From Linyphia triangularis (Eukaryota; Arthropoda; Arachnida; Araneae; Linyphiidae): 64,000 bases of DNA. Of the stretch, positions 56,930-64,000 are shown in pieces. Numbering within the stretch: position 1 is the stretch's first letter; each line of letters opens with the position of its first letter. The notes below the pieces were generated by a model. The model worked only from the letters and a program-made list of their open reading frames with translations, had not been told where the DNA came from and did not search any database. The stretch is from contig OZ021722.1 in assembly GCA_963978545.1 (NCBI GenBank), positions 2,108,001-2,172,000 on the forward strand, in the 5' to 3' direction. A program made the position numbers and the translations under genes.

Positions 56930-58224
56930 AAAAACCCTGTTAACACGAAATAACGTTTAACGCGAAGTTAAAGCAGTTCTCGGTACCTTTGAACCTTAAA
57001 CATTTAACGTTCATTTATTAGTTTAACTCTAAATCTCCCATAATGAAACACCGCTTAAGATTTTTTTTTTTTTTTTGAAAGATGAAACCCCGTAACGTTT
57101 CTTATGCAGCAGGACCTCATGCACTTTAAATAATTAAGATATATATATATATTTGAAACGCGAGAAAAACTGAAAGAAAAAACTTTTGATCCCGCATTCA
57201 CCTCAAAGTTTGGAGAAAATACAAAAAATAACTATTTTCCCTAAATTTTTTTTTAATTTCTAAACGTTAGATATTTGGATGGCAATTGCTTGCAATGTGT
57301 AGTGAAAGGGTGGTATAACACAGGAAAATGCTATTATGCATTTTTAAAACATATATTAATATATAAATGTACTCTAAAGTAAAATTTTTTTGGAAAAAAA
57401 AACAACGATTTTTCTGTAAAATAGGTACTAAAGTTATTTCCTACATTTTTACAAAAACACGCTTTTATACATTCGGTTCACTTTTTTCTCGAGCTTTCTA
57501 ACCCAGTGATGCACTTTGAAGGAAACTTTTGTAGAAAACTTGGATATTATGGATCTTGTTATTTTAAAAAAAGGTGTCCTACCGTCTTTGACGTCAGCGC
57601 CATCCACTTTTTGTCTTATCTCTCTACCCAAGTGTTCCACAGCTTGTGAGTGATGGTGTATTCTACAAAATGATAGAAAAAAGGTATATTTTGTACTTAT
57701 TCAAAACTTTGAAGTGAACGCTTGAAGTAAATAAAGCAATTTTAACAAAAATATGTAAGAAATAACGTTAGTATCAATTTTATAAAAAAATATTTTTTTT
57801 TTAACAACAAAATTTATTTTTGAATGCTTTTAATTATTAATATATGTTTTAAAAATGCATAGAATAGTGTTTTCCCGTGTTTTACCACCTTTCACTACAC
57901 ATTGTTAACTATTGCCTTTCAAATATATAAAGTTTAGAAATTTAAAAAAATTTAGGAAATATAGGTATTTTTTGTATTTTCTCCAAACTTTGAGGTGAAT
58001 GCGCGATCGGAAGATTTTTTAATTTTTTTTTTTTTTTTTTTTTTTTTAATCAAGATATGTAACAACTTTTTTACCTCATGCGTTTCAAAAATAAAAAAAA
58101 AGTTTTTTTTTTTCGAACAATTCTAATAGCCATATAGCTAGTAGTATAAATTTGCATGAATTGGCGAAAAAGATATTAGACGGTTAAAACGAAAAATTTC
58201 GGTGACGTTAACGGGGTTTGACTG
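56930..58224. mobile_element. pogo-like element interrupted by element J
   Basis: Right end GTTAACGGGGTTTGACTG matches the 18803-19298 family; left end eroded (ACCCTGTTAACACGAAATAA). Shared interior: CGTTTAACGCGAAGTTAAAG and CATAATGAAACACCGCTTAAG. A 937-bp palindromic insert sits in the middle. Confidence 0.6.
57153..58089. mobile_element. palindromic element J nested in the pogo-like element
   Basis: Ends TTTGAAACGCGAG / CATGCGTTTCAAA. The arms carry inverted copies of GCATTCACCTCAAAGTTTGGAG-type and GTGTAGTGAAAGGGTGG-type blocks (compare 57200 with 57990, and 57300 with 57890). The central 57400-57700 part is not palindromic. No coding region. Confidence 0.6.
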
Positions 58225-58686
58225 AATATAAATATATGTAGAATCTGATCTGGAGCAATTTCATAACTAAAAATTGTAACCGAAACAAAATAATAATAAA
58301 AAATTATCGAAAATTATTTTTTACAGGCCAGTGTACCATCTCAAAATCATTTTCTACTCCATCGACTGCCTCTTGACGCATTTGTGAAAATACCGCGCGG
58401 ACCGGTTCCTCTTTTCGAGGCGCTCTCCGCCCCTCCCTTCTCTCTTCGGGTGTTACGTCACTTTCGATTTCAAATCGACACCAACGATGAAAAAAAAAAG
58501 AAAAGAAACGAAAAGAGGGTGACCGCATTCAGGGGATCGGGACACTCGCCTTGGAACACTTTTCTGTTCGCGTAACAACGTCAACAACAAAAGAAAGAAC
58601 AATAGGAGACTTATTTTTTTGTTTATTAAAAAAAAAAAAAAAAACTGCCGTAATCCTCACCTAAAACATACAGATGTAACAGAATG

Positions 58687-58720
<34 letters not shown>

Positions 58721-59265
58721 AATCGCTCTTGTAAAAGTCTTAAATTATCTAAGGCGTTTCTTTTTGCAAAGATTTATCTAATTAACTTTGAAATTTATTA
58801 ATTATATTTACGAGCGTGCGTATCGAAAAAAAAAAAAGATAAGCGTGTTTTTGCAAATACAAAAGAAGTCGCCAAGCACGACGCCCATCAAAGGGGCCTT
58901 ATTGTCCAGTCAAGAGTAATCAATGTTCTTTTTAAGTGTCCCTGCTCAGTAAATGCTCAGTTTTCTCTTAAAACCACCCCAATTGAGTTCCGTCATTGCA
59001 CCTTCAAAAAAATACTAATTATACGTTTCAGTTTCTTTGTATTTGATAACAAACTTGGAAAAGACGAAATTAAAATGGGATTCTGAGTACTCTCTCACGA
59101 AAACATATTTAAACTTTTTTTTTTTGCCGGCAATTGTTTGAGCGCGGGGTTAGGCTTATTCTTCAAAATTTGGTTAATAGGTTTTAGAACCGTGCTTAAT
59201 CTGGCAAGTTGCTTTTATCTTTAGTAAAATGAAGACTGGATATTGAGAGCAACTATACTGTCTCT
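58225..59265. other. no gene supported
   Basis: Poly(A) of 33 at 58687-58719. A G+C-richer patch at 58380-58570 gives short frames on both strands without a domain. Confidence 0.4.
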
Positions 59266-59280
59266 CAGGGTTGCCACGCA

Positions 59281-59706
59281 CAGGGCCTGGTCATGACAAT
59301 TTGGGGCCCAAGGCCTGGACACATTCGGGAGCCCCTTTTTCAAACGCGTGATCACAATACAAATCCCATTATCTTAAGTATTATTCACAACTTCAGAGTC
59401 GACATTTGCTGATCTCACAATAAATTCATCAAGATTTCCTTTCATTTTTTTTCTCTCTATGTTTCAAAAAAAGTTTGTTTTTTACGTATTTATAAAATGG
59501 TTTGTTTGAATAAATATACTCTGGGATACTAACGATGGTTCAAGATCAATATAAAGTGATTTTTATAAAAAGATATTTTTATGAATAAAAGATATTCACA
59601 TAGCTTTCGTGAGACAAAAGTATAAGTTTACATTCAATTTCGGAGCCCCCTAAAATCATGGGCCCAAGTCCTGGGCCTTTTGGGCCTAGGCGATGATCAG
59701 GGCCTG
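59281..59706. mobile_element. inner hAT-like element, 8-bp TSD
   Basis: Ends CAGGGCCTGGTCATGAC / CGATGATCAGGGCCTG (imperfect inverted repeats; internal GGGGCCCAAGGCCTGG / CCCAAGTCCTGGGCC also pair). Perfect 8-bp duplication GCCACGCA (59273-59280, 59707-59714). Younger than the outer element. Confidence 0.8.
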
Positions 59707-60158
59707 GCCACGCACCTGGAAAACAGGGAAAACCTGGAATTGTTGAAAATGCCTGGAAAAGGGTCAGGGAAATATCGGTGAAAACTAAAAAATGTGTTAT
59801 TTTCAGATTCAAGTTTTCTTCTAAGAAGTTCAGTAATTTTTTTCAGAACGCGCGTCTGCGTTCTGAAAATTTGATATTTTTTTTTTGTAACACTGTGTAT
59901 AAAGCACACGCTGAAAGCAAATTGACTGAAAAATAGGTGAAAATATTTCGCTTTTACACTAATTTCCCCTTTTTTTCTGAAAATTTTCACTTCTTCTACA
60001 ATTTTCTTATTTTTAATGGACTTTGTAGGGCTAAAAGACTCACCCTCAGAAAAAATAATTTCTACCTGCGCTACTGACTCTTGTTCTGTACATTTTACAA
60101 ATATATTCTTATTCAGCTGTTTTTGTAATTCGAAATAACGCTGCGTATGTATTTTCCT

Positions 60159-60162
<4 letters not shown>

Positions 60163-60191
<29 letters not shown>
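60163..60191. repeat. (AT)n microsatellite
   Basis: Uninterrupted dinucleotide run within the outer hAT-like element; encodes a YIYIY stretch in spurious frames on both strands. Confidence 0.9.
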
Positions 60192-60194
<3 letters not shown>

Positions 60195-60693
60195 ACTGTT
60201 TTCGCCCTTGAGAAAAATAATGGGAGATGCACAGTTTGCTACTTCTACCATCTATCAATTTATCTTCGTGTGCAAGTACATCAGTGTTTGGTGACACAAA
60301 TAGCAAACTTTTTACAGTTCCGCAAAAAAGTGAATTTCCGCTTTTTTTACTAAAATTTTGATTAACTGATAAAAAATGCACATTAAAATATCCTAATTTT
60401 TTTCCTGCATAATCCTTCTTTAAAATTACAATTTTAATTGCAATTGTTCACAAATTTTTTTGTTTACTTCGGCTTGAAATGAAACCTGGAAATTTAAAAA
60501 AAATTGTCTGGAAAAGGTAGAGAATTTTGTTTTGCATTTTGAGGAGCAACCCTGTTCAATAGATTCTCACAAAACTTGAAAGGTGACTCATCCCATTCCA
60601 TTAACCCACTGACGGTCATCCACGTATATATACGTCATTAAGAAAACACAATTTTCTTGTTATGTCCAATATCCTTTTTTTAAATCCTTTATA

Positions 60694-60923
60694 TACTAAA
60701 CTTCAACTTAACACATCACTTAGACGGTAGATCGTCATAGTGCTCATAGGTATTTAATCCATTTTGGCGGCGTGAAAGCATAATGTTCGTCAAACCACAA
60801 CCCTATAGAGAACAAAAGGTTTGGCGAGAATTATGTCTTCACTCCGCCAAAATGGATTAAATACCTATGAGCACTGTCACGATCTACCGTCTAAGTGATG
60901 TCTAGTTAAGTTGAAGTTTAGTA
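60694..60923 (-). mobile_element. MITE-A copy 7
   Basis: TACTAAACTTCAACTTAAC, then a small gap before ACATCACTTAG, to GTTTAGTA; TA at 60692-60693 and 60924-60925. Confidence 0.85.
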
Positions 60924-61129
60924 TAGTAATTTTGATTTTGTTTGTATGCAGGCTGTTGGGCTAACGGAACGTCATTCATTGAAAGGAGCGCCATTTCCAG
61001 TATTTATTTAAACCAAGCAACATCTATTCGATATTCAAAAATGTTTAAAATTTGAGACTTACCACGAATCGAAAAGGAGCCCGTCCCTTTTTAAAAAAAA
61101 AAATCCTTTTTATTAACTTCGATTTTGTG

Positions 61130-61570
61130 TGATGGTGGCAAAATCGGCGAAGGTTGGCAGATAGGTTGAAACTTGGCAGATAGGTTCGATGTTGATGACC
61201 ATGCATGCTATCAAATTTTGGGGATGTTACTGTCACTAAAAGGTCTTTTTTTACGGTATACTATTAAACCAACTTACCGTCATCCAATCGCTTTCAAATA
61301 GCTTTGAACCAATCACTTCTCAAACTCTTTCCTATTGACAATTTTTTTTTAAATTAATAAATAATAAAATTATTTTAATCAGAATGAATAAATGATATTT
61401 GGATGTGAGATTTACGTTCATTTTTAATAAATAAATAAGTAATAAGCTAGTTTGCCGCACATTTTCCTGATAGAAATTAGAATACAAAATTTGACAATGC
61501 ACACAAGTTTTTTTTTTTTTAACTTTGTATTTATGGGTTATATTATTTTTGCAACAAAAAGGATTATTTC
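61130..61570 (+). mobile_element. family F repeat, copy
   Basis: GAAACTTGGCAGATAGGTTC, TGTTGATGACCATGCATGCT, CTATTAAACCAACTTACCGT, GAATGAATAAATGATATTTG in order. Confidence 0.5.
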
Positions 61571-61833
61571 CAATAAGTTTAACATGCAATAAAAATAATG
61601 AAATGAAAGTTTATTTACTGACGGAGTTAGATGGCGTTGCAATGTTTTGCGGGACAGCGACGTTTTAGAAGTAGTCCTGAAACGTCACCGAAAGAAAGAA
61701 AAAAAATAGTTGGCGATATTTGCGAACTACTGTGGCTTGTCTGGGATACTACTATGGCTAGAGGTTGCGTCTGTCGGTTGTGGCGCTCAAACCCTAAGCG
61801 AAACATGCAAATTTATGGAGCCACAGCAGTGAC
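61571..61833 (+). other. unrecognised higher-G+C frame
   Basis: The plus-strand frame at 61631-61858 (MALQCFAGQRRFRSSPETSP) lies in G+C-richer, single-copy-looking DNA and ends inside MITE-A. No domain recognised; a decayed exon is possible but unsupported. Confidence 0.2.
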
Positions 61834-61835
61834 TA

Positions 61836-61895
61836 TACTAAACTTCAACTTAACTTGACATCACTAGACGGTAGATCGTCACACTGCTCATAGGC
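61836..61895 (+). mobile_element. MITE-A copy 8, left end only
   Basis: TACTAAACTTCAACTTAAC after TA, through CGGTAGATCGTCACACTGCT; stops at CATAGGC, where SINE-1 sequence begins. Confidence 0.8.
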
Positions 61896-62057
61896 TAGCA
61901 TGCTAGCTTCTAGACCGCGAGGTTGCGGGTTCCGAGTCCCGTGTTTGGCATGGGTGTTTGTAAATGTACGTTGGCTTGTCAAATGACGAATGTTTCGGCA
62001 CATTATGGCCCTCGTGTTGATGACGGCGCCAGATAATCTGAAAACAACCAACCAAAC
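61896..62057 (+). mobile_element. SINE-1 copy 11, 5'-truncated, fused to MITE-A
   Basis: Begins TAGCATGCTAGCTTCTAGAC, lacking the first ~25 bases of the head including most of the A box, so probably not transcribable. Normal B box and AACC tail (AACAACCAACCA). No target duplication because its left neighbour is broken MITE-A. Confidence 0.85.
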
Positions 62058-62059
62058 AA

Positions 62060-62375
62060 TATTTACTCTGATTAAAACAATTTTATTATTTATTTATTAA
62101 AACAATTTTTTTTGCAAAAGGAGCGAGTTTCTTCAATAGTCGGTTAAATACTATTTTAGCGCGATTGAGTGACGGCAAGTTGGTTTATTAGTATTCCGTA
62201 AAAGAGACTTTTTAGTAATAGCGCCAAAATTTGATAGAATGTATTGTCATCAACCTCGAAACTATCTGCCAAATTTCAGCCGGATCGAATGACATCAATG
62301 GGGTTAATTAGGCCTCCCCATATTTGCCTTCCTTCGACACACACCAAATCGAAATTAATATAAAGAATTTAAAAA
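62060..62375 (-). mobile_element. family F repeat, minus strand
   Basis: GATTAAAACAATTTTATTAT, GTCGGTTAAATACTATTTTA, TGACGGCAAGTTGGTTTATT, AATTTGATAGAATGTATTGT, CACACCAAATCGAAATTAAT. The best-preserved of this orientation. Confidence 0.5.
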
Positions 62376-63194
62376 TATTTATCATTTTTGGTTAATGACC
62401 ACAAGCGGGTATTTCAAGAAATAATAAATAGTTTGGGCTGTATGGAAATTATGCCTCGTATACTGGGTCGAGGCATGCAAATTCTGTTGATAATGTTTGC
62501 CTTGGAATTCCTACGATTGATCTCATTTTTTAGTTTCTTTCTGTGTCCGTTTCCCATTAAAGACAATTTGCAAGGGAGGCGATCCAGTGATTGACCTCTC
62601 CGAGTTGAGTTGAGTTGCGTGCGGGAAAATCCATCTTGCAAAAAAGAAATGAGATCTGTCGAAGGCCGTCCTTTAATTATCGCTTTAATACTGGGCACGA
62701 GAGTAACGATTAAAAACCGGGAAATGAATCAAAAGAAACGGAATCCTTGAACAGAAGGCGGCGAAGACTCAAAAGCATATCTTCTGGAATAGTCATTTAA
62801 CCTGTCACAGATGAAATTGATACTTGTTTTCTTCAATGAGAAATCAATTGTGCATTTCTGAATTTCAATGCGTTTTGCTTATTGAGACTTTTGAGGTTGG
62901 AAACGTTTCCTGAAAAGAAAAGGTCATTTTCAAAGTGTGGCCGTCAGTCGCATCATATATCAAATTATCCAGAAAGCATTAGTGGAGGAGATATTGTTTC
63001 AAATCGATTTTCTATTTCAAAAAGAAAAGCAACTACATCCTAAATGAAATATGATGGAAGTGATATATGAAGGAAACGAGTGATTGACAAGGTTGGTATT
63101 TATGTCGGAAAATTGTGAACTTGTTGGAATTATTTCCTTTGAGTTGGATTGCTCATACTCCGCAACATTTTGGCAGACGCAGGATGCGCTACAG
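62376..63194. other. no gene supported
   Basis: Two opposing frames (62388-62594 plus, 62414-62698 minus) overlap and have no domain. No element recognised. Confidence 0.4.
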
Positions 63195-63202
63195 CTTTGT
63201 TG

Positions 63203-63532
63203 CATCGATATAGATAAACAACTGAATAGACTGCTTAACGCTGGGAAAATGAAGCCGTTGCCAGATGCCGTTGGTGGGATAAAAATACGGATTGTGAGGA
63301 TTGAAAATAAAATTTTGGGTAGTACACAGCAGAAATGTCAATAGTAGACCTTAATTAGTAATGTGCAAAAAATATATTCTCTAAACACTTTACAAGGTTT
63401 TTCGCATTCCCATCCAACTATGAAAGTGAACTGTGATTGGTTAATCTTCCCACCAGCTTCGCAATCCCCGGCGCATTTTTCTCTTTGCATTGACATTGGA
63501 ACAGTCTATCCAGTTGTTCATCTATATCGATG
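63203..63532 (+). mobile_element. hAT-like element D, copy 2, perfect 8-bp TSD
   Basis: Ends CATCGATATAGATAAACAAC / GTTGTTCATCTATATCGATG; duplication CTTTGTTG at 63195-63202 and 63533-63540. 330 bp, non-coding. The frames at 63084-63344 and 63363-63563 overlap it and are discounted. Confidence 0.85.
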
Positions 63533-63540
63533 CTTTGTTG

Positions 63541-64000
63541 TGAAAAACTTAACTCTTCAGTAGAACTACGAAATTCAGCGATAAGAAAAATCTAATTATA
63601 AGTCAAATTATAAATTTTGGCAATACATTGAATTCATCAGAGGATATATGGAAAATTATAAGTAAACTGGGAAATCACAAAATCTCTGTGGGTTAGGTAA
63701 AAACAAAAGAATAAGAAAATTCGTTGAAAGAAAATTATATTAATGAGATTTTCCCTAATTTCATGGCAGATTTGTTTCATTAGGATAATAGTTTTCGGCA
63801 CTTACGTACTAAACCTACTACCTTTTCATCTTAGTTTTCTCCAACCGTTTTCTTTTCAGTTGCCAAAATGACAGATTTGTGAGTTATTGAGTTCTTGACC
63901 AAAAAGTACACATCAAAAAGAAAGAGAACGACAGTTTTTTTTTTTCTTTTTTTTTGTAGTTAATCGAGCATACATTCTTGCATAGATTTTGGTTACTACA
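63541..64000. other. no gene seen
   Basis: A+T-rich to the window edge; a pyrimidine tract near 63936-63956 belongs to no recognised element. Confidence 0.45.

Larger units (their letters stand above)
59266..60554. mobile_element. hAT-like element with another inside it
   Basis: Ends CAGGGTTGCCACGCA and GAGGAGCAACCCTG; the body near the left contains the CCTGGAAAACAGGGAAAACC pattern typical of a widespread animal hAT MITE. The inner element at 59281-59706 entered 15 bases from the left end. The longest open frame of the window (minus strand, 59697-60251, 184 codons) reads through this body and an (AT)n tract; I do not regard it as a gene. Confidence 0.7.

Noticed and set aside
58384..58575. 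G+C-richer frame pair near 58.4 kb as an exon
   Set aside because: Equally open on both strands, with no splice-site, start or domain support.
59697..60251. Longest open frame (184 codons, minus strand)
   Set aside because: It reads antisense through a hAT-like element body and an (AT)n tract (YIYIY), starts in no recognisable context and has no domain.

Overview
This is an A+T-rich eukaryotic stretch, visibly about two-thirds A+T, with no convincing protein-coding gene. The longest open frames are short, lack a domain I recognise, and mostly lie inside repeats. Nearly everything I can name is a transposable element or a relic of one. The organism is most likely an arthropod and plausibly a spider: one SINE-like block near 54 kb (tRNA-like head followed by a 'TGGCCTCAACGTCCT' core) matches, from memory, a SINE common in spider genomes. 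That assignment is an inference; no gene here fixes the taxon.

Recurrent families, with labels of my own: SINE-1, a tRNA-derived SINE with an AACC-type tail (11 copies, ten with duplications or an insertion context I could delimit); SINE-2 and SINE-3, other tRNA-headed elements; MITE-A, a nearly perfect 230-241 bp palindrome at TA sites (seven whole, one truncated); MITE-B, an element with long terminal inverted repeats (10 copies) that serves repeatedly as a landing site; family C, about 700 bp (9 copies); family E, about 600-660 bp palindromes; family F, a dispersed A+T-rich repeat; Helitron-like elements with TC...CTAG ends between A and T; several hAT-like elements, four of them with clear 8-bp target duplications; piggyBac-like elements at TTAA; pogo-like elements at TA; and a Ty3/gypsy-like solo LTR.

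Layout. 0-8.9 kb: families C and F, an LTR fragment in MITE-B, two Helitron-like copies. 8.9-10.2 kb: the only recognisable protein remnant, a frameshifted relic of a hypothetical-protein family. 10.3-16.4 kb: a hAT-like element, family C, mostly featureless A+T-rich DNA. 16.4-19.3 kb: two MITE-B copies with piggyBac-like insertions, MITE-A, a pogo-like element. 19.3-30 kb: SINEs, families C, E, F, a 59-bp tandem repeat, a hAT-like element rich in TATCGATA. 30-38.3 kb: MITE-B with nested SINE, MITE-A and solo LTR; two hAT-like elements. 38.5-40.7 kb: a Helitron-like element carrying 12 copies of a 148-bp repeat. 40.7-53 kb: mostly featureless, with families B, C, E, F and a 90-nt hairpin. 53-64 kb: a SINE cluster, hAT-like elements including one inside another, a pogo-like element with a palindromic passenger, MITE-A and a SINE/MITE junction.

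I found no CRISPR array, operon, rRNA, functional tRNA or new enzymatic system. What deserves attention is the nesting: insertions into the same family, in some cases at the same base, give a relative history of transposition, and several elements carry repeated motifs that could act as regulatory sites or hairpin RNA sources.
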